From positions 310,001 through 374,000 of the forward strand of contig NZ_JAACKC010000002.1 of NCBI RefSeq assembly GCF_009939195.1: a DNA stretch of 64,000 nucleotides, read 5' to 3'. Below the pieces are notes generated by a model. It was not told the DNA's origin. It searched no databases and saw nothing but the letters and a program-made list of their open reading frames with translations. The stretch is from Acinetobacter kanungonis. GTDB lineage: Bacteria > Pseudomonadota > Gammaproteobacteria > Pseudomonadales > Moraxellaceae. Positions 1-9,032 of the stretch are shown one piece after another (within the stretch, counting starts at the first letter, position 1; each line of letters opens with the position of its first letter). A program made the translations under genes and the position numbers.

Positions 1-162
1 ATCAGTAGGGATGCGCAGGCAGCCAATACTCCAGTTTTAAACAAAGAAGTTTGCATTTACTGTCCTTATGAAGTTTTATTTGTAAATGATTCCTATTTAA
101 TCAGAGATTGGCAGACTCTAGGGTATGGATTGCGTAGAGGATTGTATGAATTTCATCAATAA
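1..162 (+). CDS. C-terminal end of an unidentified protein (cut by window edge)
   Basis: An open frame runs from the first base to a TAA at 160-162, giving 53 residues that end in GLYEFHQ. No start codon lies inside the window, so this is the tail of a longer gene. A strong hairpin terminator follows directly, which supports a real gene end. I do not recognise the family; the fragment has two cysteines in CIYC, which is too little to infer a function. Confidence 0.5.
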   Translation: MSRDAQAANTPVLNKEVCIYCPYEVLFVNDSYLIRDWQTLGYGLRRGLYEFHQ

Positions 163-164
163 AA

Positions 165-189
165 AAGCCAGTTGGCATACAACTGGCTT
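165..189. terminator. Bidirectional rho-independent terminator
   Basis: A 10-bp perfect stem (AAGCCAGTTG / CAACTGGCTT) with a 5-base loop is preceded by an A-run. It sits between the partial gene on the plus strand and the convergent AI-2E transporter gene, so it can serve both. Confidence 0.75.
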
Positions 190-200
190 AAAGAGAATCT

Positions 201-1340
201 TTACTTAGGTGGATCTTTGGGAGGATCAAAGTCATCATCCAGATCATAGGCCAGTGTGGCTTTCGGCATCATTAAGGCTTCATCATCATGAGTTTCATGT
301 AGCCATTCACGCCAGATGGCCAATAACACCGCCAGAATCACGGGGCCAATAAACAGTCCGACCAGACCAAAGCTGGCAAGACCGCCTAAAACTCCGAACA
401 TAATCAGCAGAAACGGAATTTGGGTTGCCCCTGAAATAACCAAAGGTCGAATCACGTTGTCGGCAGTACTGACAATACACACCCCCCAAGCCATCACACC
501 AATGGCTTCAATGGTTTGACCTTGGGCAAACAACCAGAGTGCGACAGAGGTATACGCCAAAGGCGGTCCAAAAGGAATGAGTGCCAGCAAGAAGGTGACG
601 ATGGTGAGTACCATTGGGTTGGGTACACCCGCCACCATATAGCTCAAACCCGCCAATACCGATTGCGCAACCGCAGTTAAACCGACACCATACACCACCG
701 CACGTGTCGTTTCTGAAATGGTATCGATATAGTGATGTACACGAGGACCAATCACCATTTCTAACGCTTTACTGACCTGGGTTAAAATGGTGTGTCCATC
801 GCGATAAAAGAAGAACAAGGACATCACGGCAAAACACAGCTTAATAATATTTTTACTGACTTCATTCAAGAGTGCTTTGCCGTAATTCAGATGACCTTGA
901 ATCCAGTCGGAAATATTCTGAATAATACTGTTCGGATCTTGATTTAAATCTTTTAGGGTACGGGTCACTTCTTTGCCGATCACAGGCAGGTCACGGATAA
1001 ATTGCGGCACATTGACATGCCCAGAAAAGACCTGTTTTTGCAGTTCGTAATACAGATTACGCCCTTCATGTTGCAAGATGAAAATAGCAAACGTCAGTGG
1101 TACGCCAACCACTAAAATGATGATTAAAATCATCAGGGTCGCACTAAGTGTAGAGCGTTGACCACAGGCACGGAAAATAGCTTGATACAACGGCCAAGTC
1201 ATATAGGCAATAATACTGGCCCACAGCACAGGAACAATAAAATATTTGAGTACATGAAAGCCCAAAAAAATCAGGATAAAAAACAACCCGAATAATAAGA
1301 CTTTCTGTATGGTCGGCGCGTATTGTTGCACTATTTTCAC
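201..1340 (-). CDS. AI-2E family transporter (YdiK/PerM-like membrane protein)
   Basis: A 379-residue polytopic inner-membrane protein. The hydrophobic layout fits the AI-2E exporter family (UPF0118): two helices in the first 50 residues, one near 65-85, a loop of about 75 mostly hydrophilic residues (about 90-160), then five or so helices in the C-terminal half. The tail is acidic and proline-rich (DLDDDFDPPK). Members are known or suspected to export small molecules, including autoinducer-2 in some bacteria; the substrate here cannot be inferred. The start is a GTG; no better ATG is in frame. It converges on the terminator at 165-189. Confidence 0.85.
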   Translation of the reverse strand: MKIVQQYAPTIQKVLLFGLFFILIFLGFHVLKYFIVPVLWASIIAYMTWPLYQAIFRACGQRSTLSATLMILIIILVVGVPLTFAIFILQHEGRNLYYELQKQVFSGHVNVPQFIRDLPVIGKEVTRTLKDLNQDPNSIIQNISDWIQGHLNYGKALLNEVSKNIIKLCFAVMSLFFFYRDGHTILTQVSKALEMVIGPRVHHYIDTISETTRAVVYGVGLTAVAQSVLAGLSYMVAGVPNPMVLTIVTFLLALIPFGPPLAYTSVALWLFAQGQTIEAIGVMAWGVCIVSTADNVIRPLVISGATQIPFLLIMFGVLGGLASFGLVGLFIGPVILAVLLAIWREWLHETHDDEALMMPKATLAYDLDDDFDPPKDPPK

Positions 1341-1448
1341 TGATTCATTTTAAAGGTCAAACTCATCTTAACCGAAAACAGCACACGCGAACATGAGTGC
1401 TCGGTAAGTTTCACATAATCTCGAAGCGGGCGAACGCATCTTGAAAAA

Positions 1449-2093
1449 TTAGAACCACTCGCTCGGATCATCAATAATGGCATTCAATACGGGCTGCCAT
1501 TGATTTTGCAGGGTAATATAGTTTTTCTGCGGCTTATCAAACACCGATAAACCTTGCATCGCCAGCTGACCATAGGCCGTGCGTTCAGAAATCCATGCCA
1601 CAGGTTGCTGCTCAATTTTAGTGAAAAATTCCTGAATTTCTTTTGAGCCTGAGGTATTGGCTTTGACACGGTTTGCCAGCAGTAAAATCTGTACCTTGCC
1701 TTTACGAATACGCTTAATGTCTTGTAAATGTTTCAGGAAACGACGGGTACTGTCGATATCGAAAAAAGATGGCTGCAAGGGGGTGATAATTGCATGTGCT
1801 TCACTGATCAGTTGCTCAGCCTGACTATCCGATAATGCCCCAGGTGCATCAATCACCAAATATTCAATATGCTTGGGGCTTTCACCAACGGACTTGTCCT
1901 GACGCCAATCCAGACTTTGAATATTGGCCGCAGTTTCAGGACGTTGTTTCAGCCACTGACGGGCAGATTTTTGGTTATCGGCATCGGCAAGCGCCACTTT
2001 ATAGCCTTTTTGAGCTAAGGCTGCGGCAAGACTAATCGCGGTGATGGTTTTCCCACAACCCCCTTTCTGATTGGCAATTAAAATTGTTTTCAT
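1449..2093 (-). CDS. ParA/MinD-like P-loop ATPase
   Basis: A 214-residue protein with the deviant Walker A motif KGGCGKT at residues 10-16 and a Walker B-like YLVIDAPG near residue 80, as in ParA/Soj/MinD ATPases that position DNA or protein cargo by ATP-dependent dimerisation. It is shorter than plasmid ParA proteins (no N-terminal HTH), and no parB partner lies next to it, so it is an orphan ParA rather than a complete partition system. The ATG start is 5' to the motif by the usual short distance. Cargo unknown. Confidence 0.85.
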   Translation of the reverse strand: MKTILIANQKGGCGKTITAISLAAALAQKGYKVALADADNQKSARQWLKQRPETAANIQSLDWRQDKSVGESPKHIEYLVIDAPGALSDSQAEQLISEAHAIITPLQPSFFDIDSTRRFLKHLQDIKRIRKGKVQILLLANRVKANTSGSKEIQEFFTKIEQQPVAWISERTAYGQLAMQGLSVFDKPQKNYITLQNQWQPVLNAIIDDPSEWF

Positions 2094-2204
2094 GACCCTA
2101 AAGATTTAATTCTGTTCAGTCCTAGCATATCATTCTTTTGTGCCAAGACGAGGGCACAGGACAAAAGTTGTAAAGCAAAATTTACTCGAAATTAGGATGA
2201 GTGC

Positions 2205-2675
2205 ATGTCGATTTGGATGGCTATGCTGATTGGGGCATGTATAGGTGTGGTACTGACGACTTTAATTTTAAGTCAAACCCGAAATGGGAAAATTAAAGCC
2301 GAATATGAGCGCTATATTGCGGAGCTACAACTGGAACATCAGCAAGCCTTGAGTCAGGCGCAAAAACGCAGTGTGAATACCAGTCGTGCGGTATTAAAGG
2401 GCAAGATGGCGGAACAATTTGCGCCGATTTTGCCTGAATTTCAGTATTTACCCAGTGATGCCAAGTTTTTAGGCGATCCTGTCGATTATGTAGTGTTTGA
2501 TGGTTATACCGATTTGCGCGATGGGCAAGGCAGTGCAGATGATGTCGAAATTGTATTGATTGATATTAAAAGTGGTGGCGCACGTCTGACCAAAGGACAA
2601 CAGGCGATTGCACAGGCCATACAGCAAGGACGGATTCGTTTTGAAACCATCCGCATTGATTTTGAAGAGACTTGA
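2205..2675 (+). CDS. Membrane-anchored Holliday junction resolvase-like protein (PF10107 type)
   Basis: A 156-residue protein with an N-terminal transmembrane helix (about residues 4-22), a short charged coiled segment (about 28-60), then a nuclease-like domain. Acidic and lysine residues in the order D...E-I-V-L-I-D-I-K-S-G (about 128-141) resemble the D-ExK core of restriction-endonuclease-fold enzymes and match the family annotated as endonuclease related to archaeal Holliday junction resolvase. Biochemical activity of this bacterial family is not established to my knowledge. A TAGGATG ribosome-binding sequence precedes the ATG. Confidence 0.75.
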   Translation: MSIWMAMLIGACIGVVLTTLILSQTRNGKIKAEYERYIAELQLEHQQALSQAQKRSVNTSRAVLKGKMAEQFAPILPEFQYLPSDAKFLGDPVDYVVFDGYTDLRDGQGSADDVEIVLIDIKSGGARLTKGQQAIAQAIQQGRIRFETIRIDFEET

Positions 2676-2719
2676 ATCAGCCAGATTCAACTGGTTCATT
2701 AAAAGCTCGTGATGGGGTG

Positions 2720-3355
2720 TTAGGGTTTCTGTGCACGTGCCAATAACATTTGTTGTCCAATTTTCGGAATGCCCTCAGCATAAAAATAATCATATTGATT
2801 GAGCTGAAAACCTGCTTTGCTCAAGGCTAGCTCAATATTGCGATTTAAGCGGCAACCATCGGCCAAGCGCTTTTGAATGGGCGTGATCAGGTGTTGTAGC
2901 TGGCGAATTTTTTTATTTTCGGTATTTAAAACATGTTCCACTAAGTGAAAGGTGCCATTGGGTTTCAGGACACGTTTGATTTCTTTCAAGACTTGATCCA
3001 GCCGTTGCACACTACATAGGGTCCAAGTACTGACCACGTGATCGATGGACTGATCGGCAAGCGGAATATGCTCGGCGCTGGCTTGTAAATGTTGTAGTTC
3101 AAGATTGCTTTCAAAAATGCGGCTAGACGCCAATTTAAAAATGTCCTGATTCGGTTCCAGTGCATACAGCTTTTCTACGTTTTGATAAAACGGCAAATTG
3201 ATGCCTGTGCCAAAGCCAATTTCCAGTACATCCCCTGCGACGGGCAGCAGCAGTTCTCTGCGTTTATTCATCAAACTCGCGGTTTGCATGACCTGATTGA
3301 GTAAATGCGGAAAAATCTGTTGTTGATAAAACTGATAAAGCATTGCGCTATACAT
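2720..3355 (-). CDS. Class I SAM-dependent methyltransferase
   Basis: The Rossmann-type SAM-binding motif LEIGFGTG lies near residues 44-51, followed by an acidic end of strand 2 (ALEPNQD) and the later VLKPNGTFHLVEH strand typical of Methyltransf_11 enzymes. From this ATG the protein has 211 residues. The frame extends upstream to a TTG at 3394, adding 13 residues, but the ATG gives the usual distance to motif I. Substrate unknown; C-terminal FYAEGIPKIGQQML resembles small phospholipid or quinone-type methyltransferases only loosely. Confidence 0.85.
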   Translation of the reverse strand: MYSAMLYQFYQQQIFPHLLNQVMQTASLMNKRRELLLPVAGDVLEIGFGTGINLPFYQNVEKLYALEPNQDIFKLASSRIFESNLELQHLQASAEHIPLADQSIDHVVSTWTLCSVQRLDQVLKEIKRVLKPNGTFHLVEHVLNTENKKIRQLQHLITPIQKRLADGCRLNRNIELALSKAGFQLNQYDYFYAEGIPKIGQQMLLARAQKP

Positions 3356-3491
3356 CCATTTTAAACAGTAGCCAAGCGGGTTTGCCGTGACCAAACTCTT
3401 CTATATTGTTACCAATTCTGCAATTTTTAAGCTTGGGTTCAGGCGTATGATTGACACTAGAACAGGTTTAAAAGCATTGCAAGAGGTAGCC

Positions 3492-4055
3492 ATGAACATT
3501 CGACTCATTGCACTTTCATTATTGGGTTTGAGTATGTTGAGCACAGGCTCAATGGCATCTTCAATTGAATATAATATTGCCAAAGGTTTGGCACCGATTG
3601 CCAAAGAACAATCGATTTCCGTATTACAGCCATTTCGGGGCGATTTCCGAATTTTGGGGTCTAAAACCTATACCGATGATGAACAAGCCAAGTTTTCACC
3701 CATCGACTATGCGGTGAGTTGGGGACTGTTTGCAGAACCTGAAATTGCACGGCATATCTCGGTCAATCAGTATGATCGCTTTCTGAACTGGAAAATGGAT
3801 AAAGTACCTGTGCCGACTGAGCAAGCCATGCAGATGGTCTCGAATATGCACATCATTCCTGCCAATCCGCAGATTGCACAGCAAATTCAAAAAGTAAAAC
3901 GCGGGGATTTGGTGCGTTTACAGGGTGAACTGGTGGAAATTAAAGACAAAGACTTGGTCTGGCGTTCCTCTTTAACACCGACCGACACGGGCGATGGTGC
4001 TTGTGAGTTATTCCGTGTGAATTCGATCATCTGGATTGAAAAAGTTAAAGGATAA
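3492..4055 (+). CDS. Exported protein of unknown function
   Basis: A 187-residue protein. I place the start at the ATG at 3492, which follows AAGAGG at 3481 and opens a clean signal peptide (MNIRLIALSLLGLSMLSTGSMAS); the longer frame back to 3387 would bury it. The mature part contains a conserved-looking stretch from FRGDFRILGSKTY to DYAVSWG and ends with an FRVNSIIWIEK strand, but no catalytic motif that I can name. Probably periplasmic. The neighbouring genes face away from it, so it is likely monocistronic. Confidence 0.75.
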   Translation: MNIRLIALSLLGLSMLSTGSMASSIEYNIAKGLAPIAKEQSISVLQPFRGDFRILGSKTYTDDEQAKFSPIDYAVSWGLFAEPEIARHISVNQYDRFLNWKMDKVPVPTEQAMQMVSNMHIIPANPQIAQQIQKVKRGDLVRLQGELVEIKDKDLVWRSSLTPTDTGDGACELFRVNSIIWIEKVKG

Positions 4056-4063
4056 TAAAAAAA

Positions 4064-4109
4064 CCACGCACTGCTCAGTTTGTACTTTTCATAAAGCGAA
4101 AGAACTGAA
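4064..4109 (-). terminator. Terminator of the HopJ-family gene
   Basis: A 14-bp stem with one mismatch (CGCACTGCTCAGTT at 4067-4080 / AACTGAACAGTGCG at 4093-4106). Read on the minus strand it is followed by a run of seven T, as expected for a rho-independent terminator 27 bases past the minus-strand gene. Confidence 0.7.
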
Positions 4110-4135
4110 CAGTGCGGGGACAAATTAACCAGCAA

Positions 4136-4468
4136 TTATTTGGCTGTTAATGCTTGCCCTTCAAATTCAATGCCTGCCCAGCCATGTTGCATAAACTGGC
4201 GGATATTTTGGTGATCTGTCGCCTCTGGGGTTGCCAACACCGCAGCATAATGTTCTGCAAATAAAGACAAGGTTTGCTCAGGATTCAAATCATTCAATTT
4301 TGCAAAAGAAAACACTTTAGCACTGCCTTGGTTTTCAGTTGCTGCATTGCTGTGTTGTCCATTTTTGAATGCAGTTGGGGTATGGGTATAACGTGCTTCG
4401 ATATACGCCAATACATCTGCAAATTTCGCTTCACCTGATTGTAATTGCGCAAGTAAGTCCTGAGCCAT
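4136..4468 (-). CDS. HopJ type III effector family protein
   Basis: A 110-residue acidic protein beginning MAQDLLAQLQSGEAKF. The segments FADVLAYIEARYTHTPTAF, FSLL-like spacing of F and L, and IRQFMQHGWAGIEFEG match the HopJ family, named after a Pseudomonas syringae protein but widespread in free-living bacteria without type III secretion. The ATG at 4468 follows GAGGACAT on the coding strand; the open frame continues 53 codons upstream with no coding character. Function unknown; the effector label should not be taken literally. Confidence 0.8.
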   Translation of the reverse strand: MAQDLLAQLQSGEAKFADVLAYIEARYTHTPTAFKNGQHSNAATENQGSAKVFSFAKLNDLNPEQTLSLFAEHYAAVLATPEATDHQNIRQFMQHGWAGIEFEGQALTAK

Positions 4469-4630
4469 AATGTCCTCAAACACAGTAGAAAATGGGTTCT
4501 GACTATAACAAGTTTTATCCAAATTCGGCGCGTTTTTCTCAGTATTGATTCGGTATTTTAGGGCGCAAACGTTGACAATAGGGGATGGGAAGAGGATAAC
4601 AGGGTTTATTTGCATGAAGATGATCAAGGC

Positions 4631-5014
4631 ATGAATTGGCTGTTAGTGGCTTTGGGTGGTGCAATCGGTGCTGTTTCTCGTTATGGATTGGGCAGTTACT
4701 TGATTAAATCCAGTTCGACCTTTCCATGGGCTACTTGGTGCATCAATATTTTGGGTTGCTTTTTGGCAGGCGTGTTCTTTGCCGTGAGTCTGCAATATCC
4801 CACTTTACAAAATCAAGCCCGTTTATTGTTGATGGTCGGCATCTTGGGGGGATTCACCACATTTTCCAGTTTCGGACTCGAGACCTTTAATTTATTGCGC
4901 GAAGGGCAAGTCATGTGGGCGGTTGGCTATGCGGTTTCCAGTGTGATTCTTGGGGTGATTTTTCTAGCGATTGGCTATTTTATTTTTTCTCAGTTCTTCC
5001 AGTTCAAAGCTTAG
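4631..5014 (+). CDS. crcB: Fluoride channel CrcB/Fluc
   Basis: A 127-residue four-helix membrane protein beginning MNWLLVALGGAIGAVSRYGL. It carries the family hallmarks GAxxRYG near the N-terminus, the N-x-x-G motif (CINILGCFLAGVF) and GGFTTFSSF in helix 3, which lines the fluoride pore. Fluc works as an antiparallel dimer that lets fluoride out of the cytoplasm. The frame is open seven codons further up to 4610, but the ATG at 4631 fits the family start. No clear fluoride riboswitch could be folded upstream. Confidence 0.95.
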   Translation: MNWLLVALGGAIGAVSRYGLGSYLIKSSSTFPWATWCINILGCFLAGVFFAVSLQYPTLQNQARLLLMVGILGGFTTFSSFGLETFNLLREGQVMWAVGYAVSSVILGVIFLAIGYFIFSQFFQFKA

Positions 5015-5019
5015 ACATA

Positions 5020-5059
5020 AAAAAAGAAGTCTAAGTGGAGGATAGGGGCTTAGACTTCT
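5020..5059 (-). terminator. Terminator between crcB and rpmE2
   Basis: An 11-bp perfect stem (AGAAGTCTAAG / CTTAGACTTCT) with a 13-base loop. The T-run is on the minus strand side (bases 5019-5025 are A on the plus strand), so it ends rpmE2 transcription; it may also help terminate crcB. Confidence 0.75.
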
Positions 5060-5104
5060 GAATAGTTGTAGTTTAGAACCTCAAACTTAAAGCAAGATTA
5101 ATTT

Positions 5105-5359
5105 TTAACGATTACGCTGAAAACGTCCAAAACGTTTATTAAAGCTGGCAACACGACCTTCGTTGCTGGCTTGACGTACTTCACCGGTATAAAAAGGATG
5201 TGAGGCACTGGAAATATCTAAAGTGACATAAGGATAGCTTTGACCTTGATATTCGCGTTGCTGCTTGGTTTGCAAGGTACTGCCAATAATAAAATAGGCA
5301 TCGGCATTGGTGTCATGGAACAGAACTTCACGATATTCAGGATGGATATTTGGACGCAT
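5105..5359 (-). CDS. rpmE2: 50S ribosomal protein L31 type B (zinc-independent)
   Basis: An 84-residue L31 paralogue ([20 protein letters not shown]..., ...SHPFYTGE...[10 protein letters not shown]). It has no cysteines, so it lacks the zinc-binding CxxC of type A L31. In many bacteria this form replaces the zinc-containing one when zinc is scarce, freeing zinc. The palindrome just upstream (5391-5405) looks like a Zur operator, which agrees with that role. No other ribosomal gene is adjacent. Confidence 0.95.
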   Translation of the reverse strand: MRPNIHPEYREVLFHDTNADAYFIIGSTLQTKQQREYQGQSYPYVTLDISSASHPFYTGEVRQASNEGRVASFNKRFGRFQRNR

Positions 5360-5390
5360 AGGTGGACTCCCTGATAAGGTTTAATTGATA

Positions 5391-5405
5391 TGTTATAATA
5401 TAACA
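5391..5405. promoter_or_regulatory. Probable Zur operator upstream of rpmE2
   Basis: The 15-base inverted repeat TGTTATA-A-TATAACA has perfect 7-base arms and starts 31 bases before the rpmE2 start codon. The form (AT-rich GTTAT/ATAAC arms around one base) is that of Zur boxes in gammaproteobacteria. The match to a zinc-sparing ribosomal protein gene is what makes the assignment likely. Confidence 0.75.
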
Positions 5406-5458
5406 TAAACATGCTAAATTAAAAGGTCGATGTTGCCAGCGACCTTTTAAGCATCAAT

Positions 5459-6760
5459 TTAACCGTGTGGAGAAGGGACCAACTCTTCAAATACATCATT
5501 TAAATTGTCATTCACTTTTAAATGAATCAGATTCCAATAATGTCCTGACACAGTACGATTCACCATTAAGGTATCAGGAGATGGCTTAAACACATCCCAA
5601 TATTTCAGCGAGGATTTCACCAGCTCCATGCCGTCATGATGTGCAGAATTTTCTGCAAAATCATAATGCGTGGTCAGTGGACGCATCAGCACTTCCAGCC
5701 ATGCTTGATATAGGTTTTCAGGGAACTTGCCTTGTTCAGCAATCGCGTGTAAAGCATCGAGCTGCTGTTCAATTTCGGCAACATTCTGTCGACGCGCTGC
5801 CTGAATGAGTTGTTTGAAATGATGCACAATGTCATTGGACAGCACTTTCACACCGCCGTAATCGTAAACAATGACGCTGCCATCTTCACGGAAGGCAAAG
5901 TTGCCTGGGTGTGGGTCACAGTGAAAGCGCTTCAGATAAAAAATTTCCTGCCCAATGGCACGCAGTAAACGTCGCCCCAGTTCATTGCGGGTTTGTTGTG
6001 ACCACGTGCTTGCGGTTTCAATGCTTTCGCCTGTTTCTAGGCTTAGGGTCAGAATATGTCGTGAAGAATAGTCTGGATAGACTTTCGGAATAATGATCTT
6101 GCTGTCGAGCTTTTCATGGAACGTGCGTGCAACTTCCAGATTCTGCGCTTCAATCTGATAATTCAGTTCATTATCCAAACTGTGTTGGATTTCTTTAAAT
6201 AAACGATCTTGTAATTTACGATCAACCTTTAAAACACCCATCAAGCGCAAGGCGAGTCGCACTTGCTTGAGATCGCTTTCGCAGGCTTCATCCACCCCTG
6301 GATATTGTACCTTGACCACCACCTGTTCCCCATGCGGCAAAATGGCTTTATGCACCTGACCAATCGAAGCGGCTGCAAAAGGCTGTTCATCAAACTGTTT
6401 AAAGATTTGCTCTAAGGGTTTGCCTAGTTCTCTTTCGACTTGCTTTTTAATTTCCGCAAAGGGCATAGCAGGGGCTTGGCGTTGCAGTTTGGCAATGGCA
6501 CGTGCCACTTCAGGTGGGAAAATATCTTTATATTGTGAGGCAATCTGACCGACTTTCATCACTGCGCCTTTCATTTCCCCCAGCGTGTCGGCAATCTGTA
6601 CCCCAATGTCCTGAAACAATTTACTGCGTGCGGCATTTTTTTGTTCTTCATCGGCATTAAAGTTTTTAATGGAATTGGACACAGTTTTGGTGGCAATACT
6701 TGCCGTCATACTGGCAAGTTTCATAAAGCGACGACCAGATGTATGAGTCGTTTTGGCCAT
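5459..6760 (-). CDS. AarF/ABC1/UbiB-family atypical kinase-like protein
   Basis: A 433-residue protein of the UbiB/COQ8 superfamily. Visible motifs are the family-specific KxGQ (MKVGQIASQ, about residue 65-73), the ATP-site lysine in VVVKVQYPG, the catalytic-loop HCDPHPGNFAF and the metal-binding DYGG, where kinases usually have DFG. These proteins support coenzyme Q synthesis or lipid handling. The C-terminal hydrophobic helices of classical UbiB (over 500 residues) are missing, so this is the shorter ABC1-like type rather than ubiB itself. Monocistronic. Confidence 0.85.
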   Translation of the reverse strand: MAKTTHTSGRRFMKLASMTASIATKTVSNSIKNFNADEEQKNAARSKLFQDIGVQIADTLGEMKGAVMKVGQIASQYKDIFPPEVARAIAKLQRQAPAMPFAEIKKQVERELGKPLEQIFKQFDEQPFAAASIGQVHKAILPHGEQVVVKVQYPGVDEACESDLKQVRLALRLMGVLKVDRKLQDRLFKEIQHSLDNELNYQIEAQNLEVARTFHEKLDSKIIIPKVYPDYSSRHILTLSLETGESIETASTWSQQTRNELGRRLLRAIGQEIFYLKRFHCDPHPGNFAFREDGSVIVYDYGGVKVLSNDIVHHFKQLIQAARRQNVAEIEQQLDALHAIAEQGKFPENLYQAWLEVLMRPLTTHYDFAENSAHHDGMELVKSSLKYWDVFKPSPDTLMVNRTVSGHYWNLIHLKVNDNLNDVFEELVPSPHG

Positions 6761-7055
6761 GCAGTGTTCCTCGGAGTGATCTCGGTCAGGGGTGTTTTGA
6801 TCATAGGCGTTAAATCTGGATTTGCCTATTTTAAATTGTTAAAAATGCGTAGCTGGAGTTAAGCCTTTGGTCGAATTCAGCCTTTGATGTGTTTATCGCA
6901 GTATTTTTGTATGGCGTCTTGGAGCATTTTCAAATGGAAAAAAACAAATGAAAGATGAACTACGCTGTGATCTGAATAGCTTAAAGATCAAGATGAGAAT
7001 TGAAAGGTGCTGAAATGACCCTGAACAAGACGCTCAAGGTCATCATAACAATGGC

Positions 7056-8405
7056 TTAAACAGTCTGCTTCAGACGATGATTATTCAAATACAAGCGGCT
7101 GAGCAATAGCACACAGGCAACGCTGAGTCCGACAATCAAACCGACCCAAACCCCTGCGGCTTGCATGGCGGTAAAGCGGGCCAAATAAATGCCGACAGGA
7201 AAAGCCACCACCCAATACGCCAGCATGGTAATCCACATTGGACCTTTGGTGTCTTGCATCCCACGTAAGCAACCCGCAGCACTAACCTGCCAAGCATCCA
7301 TAAGTTGGTAGGCAATCGCGAACAGCACCAGATACATGGCAATCTGTGTAACAGCATCATCGGAAGTGTAAATGGCAATAATTTCGGCACGCAATAACCA
7401 CAGCAATAGCATGGTGATTAGGGCAAAACAGGTGCCGGCAGCCAGTCCGACATATTGCACCTTACGCATCGCTGCCCAGTTTTTCTCACCATAATAGGTG
7501 CCGACCCGAATGGTCAGGGCAATTGCCAAGGACATTGGAATCATGAACAACTGTGAGGTAATCGAAATCGCAATTTGATGCGCCGCAACGATGGTATCGC
7601 CCAAAGGACTGAGGATAATCGCTGCAGTACTGAAAATACTGACTTCAAAGAAAATGGCTAAACCAATCGGTAATCCGAGTTTTAAAATGCGCTTCACCCA
7701 ATACTGATCAAGTTTTTCCCACAGTGAAAACACCTGTGTAGAACGGTAAGCACTGCTTTTGTAAATATAGCTGGCAAGGGTAAAGAACATCAGCCATTGC
7801 AGAATCGCTGTCGCAAAACCACAGCCCGCACTGCCCAGTTCAGGGATAGGACCCAGACCATACATAAACACAAAGTTCAGTGGAATCAGTGCGATTAAAG
7901 CTAATAGGCTAATTGCCGTCACAGGGCGTGGATAACCCAATGCTTCGGAATAACCGCGCAGGGCAGCGTACATGGTTACGGCAGGCATACCAAAACCAAT
8001 GGCATGTAAAAACAGGCTGGCTTTGGGTTGCAGGCTTTCAGGCACGCCAAATAAAGGCAATAAAAATGGCATGAGCTGTAAAATCAGCCCTGCAATCGTC
8101 CCTAAAATCAAGGCAACCCATAAGGACTGTCGAGCAATGGTGGCAATTTTTTCAGGGGTACGTGCCCCTTTGGCTTCAGCCACCAAAGGCGTGGTGGCAA
8201 TCATGATGCCACTAAACAACAGCATGACAGGAATCCACAACCCAACACCCACGGCAATGGCTGCGAGATCAGTCGCAGAAAGATGCCCTGCCATAATGGT
8301 ATCAATCAAGCCCAAACCTGCTTGGGCAAATTGCGTCACCAAAATCGGCAACATCAAATGGAAAAGTTGTTTTAATTCATAGCGGGTAGATATGACATTC
8401 GACAC
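7056..8405 (-). CDS. abeM: MATE-family multidrug efflux transporter (AbeM-like)
   Basis: A 449-residue inner-membrane protein with about 12 transmembrane helices arranged as two similar halves. It opens ELKQLFHLMLPILVTQFAQAGLGLIDTIMAGHLS, the N-terminal MATE signature, and the second half repeats the pattern from about residue 240. The overall sequence is very close to what I recall of Acinetobacter AbeM, an H+-coupled exporter of fluoroquinolones, dyes and other cations. Orthology rather than paralogy is inferred from recollection only. Start is the ATG giving the family N-terminus. Confidence 0.85.
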   Translation of the reverse strand: MSNVISTRYELKQLFHLMLPILVTQFAQAGLGLIDTIMAGHLSATDLAAIAVGVGLWIPVMLLFSGIMIATTPLVAEAKGARTPEKIATIARQSLWVALILGTIAGLILQLMPFLLPLFGVPESLQPKASLFLHAIGFGMPAVTMYAALRGYSEALGYPRPVTAISLLALIALIPLNFVFMYGLGPIPELGSAGCGFATAILQWLMFFTLASYIYKSSAYRSTQVFSLWEKLDQYWVKRILKLGLPIGLAIFFEVSIFSTAAIILSPLGDTIVAAHQIAISITSQLFMIPMSLAIALTIRVGTYYGEKNWAAMRKVQYVGLAAGTCFALITMLLLWLLRAEIIAIYTSDDAVTQIAMYLVLFAIAYQLMDAWQVSAAGCLRGMQDTKGPMWITMLAYWVVAFPVGIYLARFTAMQAAGVWVGLIVGLSVACVLLLSRLYLNNHRLKQTV

Positions 8406-8446
8406 AAAAATTACTCATCTTCATTATGTGCTTGGTCAGAATAAAT

Positions 8447-8908
8447 TCAGCGTTGTAAAGTGAGAAGCACACCAATAAAAATTACGACGCCACCAAGTAA
8501 ACGCTGCCAATTCACAGGCGTTTTGTCGGTACCAAGTAGACCAAAGTGGTCAAAAATCATCGAGGTCAGGATTTGACCAAAAATCACCAAACCTGAAAAC
8601 GTGAGAAAACCTAATTTGGGGGCAGTATAGATGCTTATACTGATGGCATAAACCCCCAAGCAGCCACCCAGCCATAAGTACCAAGGAATACTGGAAAATT
8701 CCTGTAAAGTTGGTTTGCTGACGGGCTGTAACAGGGTTAACAGTGCCAACACAATGGTACCAATACAAAATGACAATAAGGCGGCTTGTAGCGGAGAATG
8801 TAAATGTTCTCTGAGTTGCGAGTTGATTGCGGTTTGAAAGGTCATGGCAATGCCAATACCGAAGGCAAGCGGTAAGAAAAACAGCAATTGGCTCGATATT
8901 TTTATCAT
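8447..8908 (-). CDS. Small DMT-type transporter (YdcZ/DUF606 family)
   Basis: A 153-residue, very hydrophobic protein with five predicted helices. The pattern GIGIAMTFQTAINSQLREHLHSPLQAALLSF near the N-terminus and WYLWLGGCLGVYAIS in the middle match the DUF606/YdcZ family of half-size drug/metabolite transporters, which usually work as pairs. The ATG at 8908 overlaps nothing; the hemW gene lies divergently about 120 bases away. Substrate unknown. Confidence 0.85.
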   Translation of the reverse strand: MIKISSQLLFFLPLAFGIGIAMTFQTAINSQLREHLHSPLQAALLSFCIGTIVLALLTLLQPVSKPTLQEFSSIPWYLWLGGCLGVYAISISIYTAPKLGFLTFSGLVIFGQILTSMIFDHFGLLGTDKTPVNWQRLLGGVVIFIGVLLTLQR

Positions 8909-9032
8909 TTCAACCTATTCATTCTTCTTGTGTTTTTATCAGTCTAATGCAAATACATACAGATTTCATAAGTGTCTTGATGCAGTCATGTTAAAATGTG
9001 CAGGATTTTCGCTGTGCTTTAGAGTCTCTTCC

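Noticed and set aside
1449..2093. Chromosomal or plasmid parAB partition locus
   Set aside because: No ParB-like gene or parS-like repeat lies next to the ParA-like gene.
4575..4630. Possible fluoride riboswitch before crcB (GGGGATGGG)
   Set aside because: The start resembles the crcB motif, but the required pairing stems could not be found downstream.
6761..7055. Short frames between the AarF-like gene and the MATE gene
   Set aside because: The best frame (21 codons from an ATG near 6949) has no ribosome-binding site; nothing else stands out in the gap.
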